Source: Streptomyces drozdowiczii
Lineage (GTDB): Bacteria; Actinomycetota; Actinomycetes; Streptomycetales; Streptomycetaceae
Reading direction: 5' to 3'
Assembly (NCBI RefSeq): GCF_026167665.1
Contig: NZ_CP098740.1
Span: 4,030,001 to 4,094,000 of the forward strand
Length of the DNA stretch: 64,000 nucleotides
This document shows positions 52,198-60,005 of the stretch, piece after piece. Position numbers and translations under genes: made by a program. Each line of letters starts with the position of its first letter. The first letter of the stretch is position 1. The notes under the pieces are model-generated. The model was not told the DNA's origin, ran no database searches, and saw only the letters and a program-made list of their open reading frames with translations.

Positions 52198-52699
52198 GCT
52201 GCTCTCCGACACCCACCACGCGGCGGTCCACCTCGAGATGCGCGATACGTACGCTGTCGGTGACGAGACGGACGACTACGCCGCCTTTCTGCGCACCGGC
52301 GTCCCGAACCTCGACCCTTCCCGCTCGTTCTGGCCCCAGTGGATGCCGCTCGTGAAGGACGCGGTCGCACGCGGCGTGGTCATGCGCCGCGCACGGATCG
52401 TCTCCGAGCCGGTCACCGACTACATCCGCTACGAGCACGCCATCACGCCGCTCAACCTCCAGGCCGGCGAGGACGTGCGCTGGCTGCCCCGCCGCCGAGC
52501 CTCCGACATTTCGCTGCCCGGCAACGACTTCTGGCTTCTGGACGACCGGCTCGTGCAGTTCCACCACTTCACCGGTACCGGCGACTGGGCTGCCGACGGC
52601 AAGGAGCGCACCACCGACCCGGCCGCCGTCGCGCTGTGCCACGCCGCCTTCGAGACGGTGTGGGAGCGCGGCACCCCGCACGAGAAGTACACCGTCTAG
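52154..52699 (+). CDS. DUF6879 family protein
   Basis: 181 residues: MPLNAQQLNTATFAELLSDT start, WPQWMPLVKDAVARGVVMRR, SEPVTDYIRYEHAITPLNLQ, EDVRWLPRRRASDISLPGND and FWLLDDRLVQFHHFTGTGDW. These are the hallmarks of DUF6879, a family of unknown function found next to XRE/DUF5753 regulators, as here. Co-transcribed with the preceding and following genes. Confidence 0.88.
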   Translation: MPLNAQQLNTATFAELLSDTHHAAVHLEMRDTYAVGDETDDYAAFLRTGVPNLDPSRSFWPQWMPLVKDAVARGVVMRRARIVSEPVTDYIRYEHAITPLNLQAGEDVRWLPRRRASDISLPGNDFWLLDDRLVQFHHFTGTGDWAADGKERTTDPAAVALCHAAFETVWERGTPHEKYTV

Positions 52700-52715
52700 G
52701 CCCCTGAGCAGCCCC

Positions 52716-53564
52716 ATGACCGCATCCCCATCGTCCAGTGCACAGGCAGCCCGTGAGGCGCTGGCCGTGCGCTTGCGGCACCTGCGCAAGGACGCCGGCC
52801 TCACCGGGAGGGACCTCTCCGCCCGGTGTGGCTGGCACCCGGCGAAGACCACCCGCATCCAGAAGGGCGACGCCCCGCCTTCCGACGCGGACATTCGCGC
52901 TTGGTGCGCGGCGTGCGACGCGGACGACCAGGCCGACGACCTCATCGCCACCGCCCGCGCCGTCGACTCCATGTACCTGGAGTGGCGCCGCCTGCACAAG
53001 GACGGGATGCGCAAGGTCCAGCAGGACTGGAACACCCTGCACGAACGGACCCGCGTCTGCCGGGTGTACGTCTCCAACGTCCCGCCCGGTTTCTTCCAGA
53101 CGCCCGGCTTCGCCACCGCCCTCATGGAGCAGATCACCGCCTTCCAGGGCACCCCCGACGACGTGGCCGAAGCCGTCGCCGCCCGCGTCGCACGCTCCCG
53201 GTTCCTCTACGAGGGCGGCCACCGCTACGTCGTCCTCATGGAGGAATCCGTCCTGCGCTACCGCACCGCCGACCCCGACGCGATGCGCGGGCAGCTGAGC
53301 CACCTCCTGGCCGTGATGCCGCTCGCCTCGGTCTCGCTAGGGGTCATTCCGTTCACCACGCAGCGGACCGTGTGGCCGCTGGAGGCGTTCTACCTCCACG
53401 ACGACACCACTGCCGTGGTGGAGACCTTGACGGCGGAGATCAAGGTCAAGCAGCCACGCGAAATCGCCGATTACGCCAAGGCGTTCGCCGGCCTGGCGAA
53501 GATGGCCGTCTACGGCGACGCGGCCCGCGCCCTCATCCGGGACGCGCTCGACGCCCTGGAGTGA
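52716..53564 (+). CDS. XRE-family regulator with DUF5753 domain
   Basis: 282 residues. HTH: LRHLRKDAGLTGRDLSARCG followed by WHPAKTTRIQKGDAPPSDAD. DUF5753: SNVPPGFFQTPGFATALMEQ, RYVVLMEESVLRYRTADPDA, VMPLASVSLGVIPFTTQRTV. It follows DUF6879 by 16 bases and forms the regulatory head of the 52-56 kb operon. Confidence 0.9.
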   Translation: MTASPSSSAQAAREALAVRLRHLRKDAGLTGRDLSARCGWHPAKTTRIQKGDAPPSDADIRAWCAACDADDQADDLIATARAVDSMYLEWRRLHKDGMRKVQQDWNTLHERTRVCRVYVSNVPPGFFQTPGFATALMEQITAFQGTPDDVAEAVAARVARSRFLYEGGHRYVVLMEESVLRYRTADPDAMRGQLSHLLAVMPLASVSLGVIPFTTQRTVWPLEAFYLHDDTTAVVETLTAEIKVKQPREIADYAKAFAGLAKMAVYGDAARALIRDALDALE

Positions 53565-53686
53565 AGCTCCGCAATTACCCGCAATCTTGTTGGGCCCGGA
53601 CCGGTGGCATCCGTAGCGTCGAAGCACCACACCCGTTCCCATCCGGGATGGGGCGAGCACCACTCGACACCGAGAGGGGCACCACC

Positions 53687-54088
53687 ATGAGCACTGCAAC
53701 GACCGAGCTGCGCCGGTTCCTGATCATCACCGGTCAGCGTTTCAAGAACGGCCAGAGCGCACCCGAGATGTTCTCCCCGGCTGTGGACAAGGCGTGGCAC
53801 GACCTGCTCGGTACCCCGGCCTACGAGGCCCTGTGCCAGGAGAGCGCCGGCCGGCCGATTCGTCACGTCGCGAACAACGGCCGCGGTGCGATCGCTTGGG
53901 TCACCGCATACGAAGAGGCGTACGGGCCGCTGCCCGAGATCTGGTTCACCGACGCCGATGGCAACGTCGACCGGGACGCCATCGCCCGTTACCGCGAGAG
54001 CGGCGTTGTGGTCGCCGAGTGGGACTGCGGTCCCGCCGGCGGCGATGGCGACATCGCGCCCGACCAGCCGGCAACTGACCGCCGGTGA
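53687..54088 (+). CDS. Hypothetical protein with VDxxWH-like motif (133 aa)
   Basis: ATG 53687 follows GAGAGGGG. FSPAVDKAWHDLLGTPAYEA near residue 27 is reminiscent of the VDxxWH segment of glycine-rich-domain proteins. Then come CQESAGRPIRHVANNGRGAI and EAYGPLPEIWFTDADGNVDR, with an acidic end. I cannot assign a function; it is coupled (GTGA) to the next gene. Confidence 0.65.
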   Translation: MSTATTELRRFLIITGQRFKNGQSAPEMFSPAVDKAWHDLLGTPAYEALCQESAGRPIRHVANNGRGAIAWVTAYEEAYGPLPEIWFTDADGNVDRDAIARYRESGVVVAEWDCGPAGGDGDIAPDQPATDRR

Positions 54089-54783
54089 CCACCAGCCGTA
54101 CCAGCGCAGCGCCCCGGCCCACCGCCGGGGCGCTGCGCCTCGTTGAGGCCGCCACCACCCGGCCGCGCTCCGTGGACATCGGTGCCTACGCACACCGGAT
54201 GACCGCCCACTGCCCCTACCTGGCGCCCTCCCTCCAGCAGGGTCTGACGACCTGGACGGTTTACCGCGCCGATGGCGACGCCGAAGCCGTCCAGGCGGAG
54301 CTCTTCCACGCGGGCGCCCAAGCAGCGGAGTGGCTGCGGCCCTTGCTGAGCCGGCCCCACGGCCTTCTGCGGTGCGAGAACATCGTCCTGGTGGGCGAGG
54401 TGCCCGGCGTGGGGCACAGGGGCCTGCTGGCCTGGCCCCACTGGGTGCTGAAGAACGTCTACGGGCCGGTCGGGGTGATGTTCGGCAAGTTCTACGCCGG
54501 CGAAGTGGAAGTGACCGCAGCCGGACACCGGATCCCGGTCGCCCCCGCCTCGTTCCTCGCCGTGAGGGCCGCAGTCCGCCGCCGCGACCCCCGCTTCCTG
54601 CACGCGACGCCCGACCTGGCCGCCGCGCTCGCCGCGGCCGACGACGACGGACGCGACGTGTTCGAGCACATCCCCATTCAGTGGAAGGACATCCGCACAT
54701 GGGCCAGGGACCACCTCCCCCCACGGAAGCCGTCGCCCTCCTCGCCGGGCACACAGGCACCCCCGGCGCGATCCAGCTCCTGA
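54085..54783 (+). CDS. Hypothetical protein (232 aa), DUF6875-like
   Basis: GTG start overlapping the previous stop. DIGAYAHRMTAHCPYLAPSL contains a conserved-looking H-x-x-CP motif. AWPHWVLKNVYGPVGVMFGK and FYAGEVEVTAAGHRIPVAPA follow. The resemblance to DUF6875 is from memory and weak. Its last 85 bases overlap the kinase gene; those final residues (KPSPSSPGTQAPPARSSS) are low-complexity. One extra C in the C-run at 54717-54722 would fuse it in frame to the kinase (IRTWARDHLPP-TEAVALLAG), so a single two-domain protein is possible. Confidence 0.6.
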   Translation: MTTSRTSAAPRPTAGALRLVEAATTRPRSVDIGAYAHRMTAHCPYLAPSLQQGLTTWTVYRADGDAEAVQAELFHAGAQAAEWLRPLLSRPHGLLRCENIVLVGEVPGVGHRGLLAWPHWVLKNVYGPVGVMFGKFYAGEVEVTAAGHRIPVAPASFLAVRAAVRRRDPRFLHATPDLAAALAAADDDGRDVFEHIPIQWKDIRTWARDHLPPRKPSPSSPGTQAPPARSSS

Positions 54784-55583
54784 GCGACCGGCGCGGCTCC
54801 CGGGTCTGGAAGGTCCAGGGCCCCGGAGGAGCGGTCGCTGTGAAGGCCAACGACCCCGACGGCGACAACGCCCACGAGAAGGCCGCGGAGATGGCCCAGG
54901 AGGACGACCACCTTCTCCGACTCACGGCCGCCGGCGCCGTCAGCCCCGACTACCGGGTGGGCGCCGGGCCATGGGAGGGCGGCCGGTGGCTGGCCGTCAA
55001 CTGGATCGACGGCGTACCCCTGTGGCAGGCGCTCGCCCTCGCTCGCGAGCCCGAAGGAGACCGTGCCACGGTCCGGTCCTGGCTCACGGGCATCGCGCGC
55101 AGTTGGACGGAGCGCCTCGCCCGGATGCACGCCGCCGGATGGGCTCACGCGGACGTCCAGCCGACCAACACCCTCGTCACGAGCGACGGCCGGGCGGCGG
55201 TCATCGACTACGCCCTCGCCTGTGGCCCGGGCGACCGCCGCGCCGTTCCGTACCGGGGAGCCCTCACCCACACCACCGCCCCGGAGATCGCCACCGCGAT
55301 CCTCTCCACCCCCGCCGGCATCCACATCCAGGCACACCCGGCCGCCGACATCTGGAGCCTGGGCGCCTCCCTGTTCTGGTGCTGGACCGGCCACCGACCC
55401 GTCCCCTACGACGAGACCACCGACCGGCTGGAGAAGCTGGCCGCCATCGCCAAGGGCACCACCACCGCCCTGCGCGACGTCCGCCCGTGGCTGTTCCCCG
55501 CGTTCGAGGACGCCATCACCGCATGCCTGGCTGCCGACCCCTCCGACCGGCCCACCGCGGAGGAGCTGACCACCGCATGGTGA
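54699..55583 (+). CDS. Serine/threonine protein kinase
   Basis: 294 residues if read alone, ATG 54699 with AAGGA upstream. Catalytic Lys49 in GGAVAVKAND; catalytic loop GWAHADVQPTNTLV (Asp152, Asn157). The DFG-equivalent is VIDYALA (Asp170), a nonstandard DYA. APE is in HTTAPEIAT, followed by HPAADIWSLGASLFWCWTGH and the lobe end AADPSDRPTAEELTTAW. There is no membrane segment. The glycine-rich loop is unusual (SDRRGSRVWKV). Probably a cytoplasmic regulator or modifier of its operon neighbours; it overlaps the GNAT start. Confidence 0.82.
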   Translation: MGQGPPPPTEAVALLAGHTGTPGAIQLLSDRRGSRVWKVQGPGGAVAVKANDPDGDNAHEKAAEMAQEDDHLLRLTAAGAVSPDYRVGAGPWEGGRWLAVNWIDGVPLWQALALAREPEGDRATVRSWLTGIARSWTERLARMHAAGWAHADVQPTNTLVTSDGRAAVIDYALACGPGDRRAVPYRGALTHTTAPEIATAILSTPAGIHIQAHPAADIWSLGASLFWCWTGHRPVPYDETTDRLEKLAAIAKGTTTALRDVRPWLFPAFEDAITACLAADPSDRPTAEELTTAW

Positions 55584-56104
55584 CCTTGCGCGCCCTACGC
55601 CCCGACGACGCGCGGGCCCTCACCCGTGTCTACAGCGGCGCCTCCATCCGGCACACCACCGGCAAACCCCTCACCCTCGACCAGGCACACGAGAAGATCC
55701 GCACCGCCCTTGACCGAGCTGTCGAAACCCCGCGCGCGCAGTGGAGCTGGGGCATCCTGACCGCACACGAGATGATCGGCGTGATCTCCCTGCGGCGACG
55801 AACGCGCACCATGGGCACCATCAGTTACATCCTCCGCGAGGACACCTGGGGCCACGGCCACGCCACCCGGGCCGTGCAACAGGTTGTCTCCATAGCCTTC
55901 ACCACCGCCGGTCTCGACCGTCTGGAGGCCATGCACCACCCCGACAACCCCGCCTCAGGCCGCGTCCTGACCAAAGCCGGGTTCACCCGCATCGGCACAT
56001 CCGACCGGCAGACCGACTACGGAAGCGTCCCCTATGAGCTGTATGCATTGGGTCTGGGCGGGCTCGCCACTGCCGACGCCGTCGATGTTTGCGGCCCTCG
56101 GTGA
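55577..56104 (+). CDS. GNAT family N-acetyltransferase
   Basis: 175 residues; ATG 55577 overlaps the kinase stop. VTLRALRPDDARALTRVYSG, SYILREDTWGHGHATRAVQQ (acetyl-CoA loop), and HHPDNPASGRVLTKAGFTRI are standard RimJ/L-type motifs. Substrate unknown; it closes the coupled cluster begun at 51919. Confidence 0.88.
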   Translation: MVTLRALRPDDARALTRVYSGASIRHTTGKPLTLDQAHEKIRTALDRAVETPRAQWSWGILTAHEMIGVISLRRRTRTMGTISYILREDTWGHGHATRAVQQVVSIAFTTAGLDRLEAMHHPDNPASGRVLTKAGFTRIGTSDRQTDYGSVPYELYALGLGGLATADAVDVCGPR

Positions 56105-56199
56105 CCGTCCCCGCTCGTGCCGTAGACGACCAGAGGTATGGGCGCCGGGCCCCGTGGGTAGCGATGGCGGTCGATGGGTCGTGGTGAAACGGAGGGCGC

Positions 56200-56526
56200 G
56201 TGGCCGGCAGGACCGTTCATCTTGATGATGTGACCTTCGACAGCACCGTGCTTACGGCGGGGTCGCCCGTGCTGGTGCACTTCTGGGCGGAGTGGGCAGG
56301 GCTCTGCAAGTTGATGATTTCGGTGGTCGAGAACGTGGCGACGGAGCGGGAGGGCCGACTGTTCGCCGGGGAGCTGAACATCGACCAGAGTCCCGGCGTC
56401 ACCGCCAGGTACCAGCCCTCGGCGGTTCCCGAGCTGATCCTCTTCAAACAGGGGGCGGAGGCCCTGCGGCTGACGGGGCCCTTCACCGAGTCGCAGGTGC
56501 TGGAACGTATCGATCCCCATCTGTGA
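56200..56526 (+). CDS. Thioredoxin-like protein with a single active-site cysteine
   Basis: 108 residues, GTG start. A full thioredoxin fold is readable: VTFDSTVLTAGSPVLVHFWA, then GELNIDQSPGVTARYQPSAV with the cis-proline, PELILFKQGAEALRLTGPF. The usual WCGPC is WAGLC (residues 32-36): the first, nucleophilic cysteine is Ala33 and Pro is Leu35; only Cys36 remains. It therefore cannot do normal dithiol exchange; a chaperone, binding or monothiol role is more likely. It is 95 bases after the GNAT gene. Confidence 0.85.
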   Translation: MAGRTVHLDDVTFDSTVLTAGSPVLVHFWAEWAGLCKLMISVVENVATEREGRLFAGELNIDQSPGVTARYQPSAVPELILFKQGAEALRLTGPFTESQVLERIDPHL

Positions 56527-56551
56527 GCGGCGCACTCAGCGCCGAGCCGCG

Positions 56552-57157
56552 CTAGAAGCTGTCGTACGTCGGCCTCCCCTTCGGGCGGTAGACGGCCAGG
56601 ACCGTGCCGCCCTTCGTGCCCGTGACCGTGACCGGTTCCAGGGCCGTCGGGATCGCGCCGTCCGCGAAGAGGCGCTTGCCGGTGCCGAGGATCACCGGGT
56701 GGATGGTGAGGCGGTACTCGTCCACCAGGTCCTCGCGCATCAGGGTCTGGGCGAGGTCGCCGCTGCCTACGACGTTGATGTTGCGGCCCTCGGTCTCCTT
56801 GAGGCGGCGTACGGCGTCGGCGGTGTCGCCGGTCAGGAGGGTGGAGTTCTGCCAGTCCACGGACGTCAGGGTGCGGGACGCCACGTACTTGTGCATGGCG
56901 TTCATCCGTTCCGTGAACGGGTTGTCCGGGTCGGCCGTCGGCCAGTACCCGGCGAAGATGTCGTACGTCTTGCGGCCGAGGAGCATCGCGTCGGTGTCCT
57001 CGTACCAGGCGGCGATCGCCTCACCGACGCCCTCGTCGTACGTGGGCTTCTGCCAGCCGCCGTGCGTGAAGCCGCTCTCCGGGTCCTCCTCGGGGCCGCC
57101 GGGGGCCTGCATGACGCCGTCGAGGGTCAGGAACGTGGTGACGATGACCTTGCGCAT
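56552..57157 (-). CDS. Dihydrofolate reductase family protein (RibD C-terminal type)
   Basis: 201 residues. MRKVIVTTFLTLDGVMQAPG and AMLLGRKTYDIFAGYWPTAD carry the NADPH-binding pattern; INVVGSGDLAQTLMREDLVD and LTIHPVILGTGKRLFADG complete the RibD_C fold. These are uncharacterised reductases distinct from FolA. It lies 36 bases after a paralogue, probably from local duplication. Confidence 0.9.
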   Translation of the reverse strand: MRKVIVTTFLTLDGVMQAPGGPEEDPESGFTHGGWQKPTYDEGVGEAIAAWYEDTDAMLLGRKTYDIFAGYWPTADPDNPFTERMNAMHKYVASRTLTSVDWQNSTLLTGDTADAVRRLKETEGRNINVVGSGDLAQTLMREDLVDEYRLTIHPVILGTGKRLFADGAIPTALEPVTVTGTKGGTVLAVYRPKGRPTYDSF

Positions 57158-57193
57158 GGTGTGTTCCTCTCGTCGTGGGGGTAGGGGCGCGCC

Positions 57194-57766
57194 TCAGCGG
57201 ACCACGTCGAAGACGTTCTTCTGGATGCCGTTGGGGAACGCCTCGTGCTCCACGAGCTTCAGGTGCTGGGTGTCCTTGTCGGACGCGCTGAACAGGCGCT
57301 TGCCCGCGCCGAGGAGCAGCGGGAAGACGAGCAGGTGGTAGCGGTCGATCAGGCCGGCGTCGGAGAGCGCGTGGTTGAGGGTGGCGCTGCCGTGGACGAT
57401 GAGCGGGCCGCCGTCGGTCTCCTTGAGCGCGGCGACGTCGTCCAGGGAGCGGAGGATGTGGGTCTCGCCCCAGGTGTCCACGAGGCCGTCCTCGGTGAGT
57501 GTCGTGGACACGACGTACTTGGGCATCGCCTTGTACCCGGCGAACTCCTCCATGCCGGGCCACACGGGGCTGAACGCCTCGTAGCTGAGCCGCCCCATCA
57601 TGAGCGCCCCGGCCTCCTCCTGCTCCCGGCCCTTGATCTCGTACGCCTCGGGCAGGAAGTCGATGCCCTTGAACGTCCAGCCGGAGTTCCGGTAGCCGGG
57701 CTCGCCGCCCGGGGCCTCCATGACACCGTCGAGGGAGACGAAGGCGGTGCTGATGAGTGTGCGCAT
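57194..57766 (-). CDS. Dihydrofolate reductase family protein (RibD C-terminal type), paralogue
   Basis: 190 residues, MRTLISTAFVSLDGVMEAPG, GALMMGRLSYEAFSPVWPGM, PLIVHGSATLNHALSDAGLI and LLVFPLLLGAGKRLFSASDK. Same fold and order as the next gene but quite diverged. Both are on the minus strand and probably co-transcribed from upstream of 57766. Substrate unknown. Confidence 0.9.
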   Translation of the reverse strand: MRTLISTAFVSLDGVMEAPGGEPGYRNSGWTFKGIDFLPEAYEIKGREQEEAGALMMGRLSYEAFSPVWPGMEEFAGYKAMPKYVVSTTLTEDGLVDTWGETHILRSLDDVAALKETDGGPLIVHGSATLNHALSDAGLIDRYHLLVFPLLLGAGKRLFSASDKDTQHLKLVEHEAFPNGIQKNVFDVVR

Positions 57767-57880
57767 GGTGTCCTCGGCGTCGGGTATGTGCGGTGGGCTA
57801 TGTGCGGTCGGCTTTACGTGGGTTAAGACTGCGCGGCGCGGGAAAAGTCATCGGTCCGGCGTTCCGGACGGGTCCCCCTG

Positions 57881-58483
57881 ATGGCAGAGTCGGTACGCAT
57901 GATCGATGACGCGGTGAAACAACGTCTCCACTACAACCTGCGGACCGTCCGGGAGGCCGTGGTCTGGAAGCTCGACGGGCTCGGCGAGTACGACATCCGG
58001 CGGCCGTTGACCTGGACCGGGACCAATCTGCTCGGGCTCGTCAAGCACCTGTCGTTCTGGGAGGCCCGGTACTTCGGGGACGTCTTCGGGCGGCCGTTCC
58101 CCGAGCCGCTTCCCCGGTGGGACGACAACGAACCGGGCAGCCGGGACATGTGGGCCACCGAAGAGGAGACCCGGGACGAGATCGTCGCCCTGTACCGACG
58201 GGTGTGGGCGCACACGGACGCGACGATCGCCGCGCTGCCGCTCGACGCGCCCGGCCGGGTGGAGTGGTGGCGGCAGCCCGAGGTGCGGCTGTCCGACGTG
58301 ATGATCCACATGCACGGCGAGACCGCCCGCCACGCGGGCCACGCCGACATCCTCCGCGAACAGCTCGACCACGCGACGGGCAGGACGGCCGCGTACGCCG
58401 AACCGCGGGAGGACGACGCGTACTGGGAGGCGCACCGCGCGAAGATCGAACGCGCGGCGCGGGCCGCCGAGGACGGCGCGTAA
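57881..58483 (+). CDS. DinB family protein (DUF664)
   Basis: About 200 residues. The four-helix DinB pattern has metal-binding histidines: LVKHLSFWEARYFG (first His), then DVMIHMHGETARHAGHADIL with H-x3-H. LHYNLRTVREAVVWKLDGLG begins the fold. DinB-like proteins include mycothiol- or bacillithiol-dependent enzymes; the exact role is unknown. ATG 57881 and ATG 57899 are both possible starts. It is tail-to-tail with the sigma factor (3 bases). Confidence 0.9.
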   Translation: MAESVRMIDDAVKQRLHYNLRTVREAVVWKLDGLGEYDIRRPLTWTGTNLLGLVKHLSFWEARYFGDVFGRPFPEPLPRWDDNEPGSRDMWATEEETRDEIVALYRRVWAHTDATIAALPLDAPGRVEWWRQPEVRLSDVMIHMHGETARHAGHADILREQLDHATGRTAAYAEPREDDAYWEAHRAKIERAARAAEDGA

Positions 58484-58486
58484 CGC

Positions 58487-59410
58487 TCAGCCGTCCCGCC
58501 TGCGCAGCGCCCTCACCTCGCGGTCCGCCGCCCACGCGTCCGCCACCGGGCCCAGGTGGCCGAGCTTGTCCGGGTTGATGATCGAGCGGACCGTCTGGAT
58601 CTGCCCGTCCAGCACGTCCAGGGACAGGATGTGGAGCACGCCGCCGTCGCGGACGCGGAACAGCGCCCCCGGGCGGCCGTTGACCTCGCGCGGTTCGCAG
58701 GTGATGCCGGCCTCGGCCATGAGGGGGTAGACCGTGGCGAGCAGCCGGGCCGCGTTGTCCGCGCCGACGACCGTGCGGGCCAGCTGCGGGGCCTTGCCGC
58801 CGCCGTCGCCCACGAGCTGGACGTCGGCGGAGAGCAGGCTCCGCAGCCCGTCCACATCGCCCCGGGACAGCGCGTCGAAGAACCGGGCCGCCAGCTCGCG
58901 CTGCTCCGCGCGGTCCGCCTCGAACCGGGGCCGGCCCTCGTGCATGTGCCGTCGGGCCCGTACGAGCAGCTGGCGGCAGGCCGCCTCGGAGCGGCCCACC
59001 GCCGCCGCGATGTCCCCGAAGCCGAAGGCGAAGACCTCCCGCAGCACGAACACCGACCGCTCCAGCGGACTGAGCCGTTCCAGGAGGAGCAGGGACGCCA
59101 TCGACACCGAGTCCGCCAGCTCGGCGGCCCGCGCCGGGTCCGCGTACGGGTCGTCCAGCAGCGGCTCCGGCAGCCACGGGCCGACGTACTCCTCCCGCCG
59201 CACCCGGGCCGACCGCAGCACGTCGATCGCGATCCGGGTCACCGTGGTGGAGAGGAACGCCTTCACCGAATCCGGCCGGGTGGCCGAGGCGTCGTAGCGG
59301 AGCCAGGTCTCCTGGACGGCGTCCTCCGCCTCGGCGACGCTGCCCAGGATGCGGTACGCGATCGAGAACAGCAGCGCCCGCAGCTCCTCGAACTCCTCGG
59401 CCTTGCCCAT
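58487..59410 (-). CDS. ECF41-family RNA polymerase sigma factor (SigJ-type)
   Basis: 307 residues. Sigma region 2 (LLFSIAYRILGSVAEAEDAV, QETWLRYDASATRPDSVKAF) and region 4 (SPLERSVFVLREVFAFGFGD, IAAAVGRSEAACRQLLVRAR) are followed by a SnoaL-like C-terminal domain. The three ECF41 signature motifs are all present: PWLPEPL, VGDGGGK and INPDKLGHLG. In ECF41 factors the C-terminal domain replaces an anti-sigma factor and modulates activity. It lies directly downstream of its characteristic partner, a carboxymuconolactone decarboxylase-type gene. Confidence 0.94.
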   Translation of the reverse strand: MGKAEEFEELRALLFSIAYRILGSVAEAEDAVQETWLRYDASATRPDSVKAFLSTTVTRIAIDVLRSARVRREEYVGPWLPEPLLDDPYADPARAAELADSVSMASLLLLERLSPLERSVFVLREVFAFGFGDIAAAVGRSEAACRQLLVRARRHMHEGRPRFEADRAEQRELAARFFDALSRGDVDGLRSLLSADVQLVGDGGGKAPQLARTVVGADNAARLLATVYPLMAEAGITCEPREVNGRPGALFRVRDGGVLHILSLDVLDGQIQTVRSIINPDKLGHLGPVADAWAADREVRALRRRDG

Positions 59411-59438
59411 GCCCGTTCCTCTCCCTCGCCGCTTCCGC

Positions 59439-59912
59439 TCAGTGGAACTGTCCGGGCTGGTAGTCGCCCGCCGGCTGCTGCGTGATGATGTTCAGCCGGT
59501 TCACCGCGTTCATGAACGAGACCAGCATGACGAGCGCGGTCAACTGCTCCTCGTCGTAGAACTCGGCGGCGTGCGCCCAGGTGTCGTCGTCCACCCCGGT
59601 CGCGGCGTCGGCCGTGCGCGTGCCCTGCTCGGCGAGGGCGAGGGCGGCGCGCTCGGCGTCCGTGAACACGGTGGCCTCCCGCCAGGCCACGACGAGATTC
59701 AGCCGCACCGCGCTCTCCCCGGCCGCGACGGCCTCCTTGGTGTGCATGTCGATGCAGGCCGCGCAGCCGTTGATCTGGCTGACCCGGAGCGCGACGAGCT
59801 CCTGCGTCGCGGCGGGCAGCGGCGACTCCTTCAGCTCCCGGCCGACGGCCATGAAGTACTTGAGGGCCTTCCCGGCGACGGGGCTCGTGAAGTAGTTGAT
59901 CCGTGCGTTCAT
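59439..59912 (-). CDS. Carboxymuconolactone decarboxylase / AhpD-like protein (ECF41 partner)
   Basis: 157 residues. The AhpD-type redox motif GCAACIDMH (Cys50-x2-Cys53, His57) sits in the core helix. RINYFTSPVAGKALKYFMAV opens the fold and VMLVSFMNAVNRLNIITQQP ends it. It may reduce peroxides or an organic substrate. ATG 59912 has CGAGGAG before it. This gene family is the classic conserved neighbour and target of ECF41 sigma factors, and an ECF41 promoter lies just upstream. Confidence 0.92.
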   Translation of the reverse strand: MNARINYFTSPVAGKALKYFMAVGRELKESPLPAATQELVALRVSQINGCAACIDMHTKEAVAAGESAVRLNLVVAWREATVFTDAERAALALAEQGTRTADAATGVDDDTWAHAAEFYDEEQLTALVMLVSFMNAVNRLNIITQQPAGDYQPGQFH

Positions 59913-59952
59913 CGGGTGCTCCTCGGGATCGCTGCGGTGCGTACATTCCCGG

Positions 59953-59980
59953 GACGAGACAGGGGGGTGCGGCTGTGACA
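59953..59980 (-). promoter_or_regulatory. ECF41-type promoter (TGTCACA-N17-CGTC)
   Basis: On the minus strand TGTCACA (59980-59974) is followed, after 17 bases, by CGTC (59956-59953). This is the published ECF41 target promoter signature, with a spacer of about 16-17 bases. It ends about 40 bases before the AhpD-like start codon. It predicts that the sigma factor activates the partner gene and, through it, itself. Confidence 0.82.
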
Positions 59981-60005
59981 TGGGGGCCGTGCGATGTGAC
60001 GCAGG

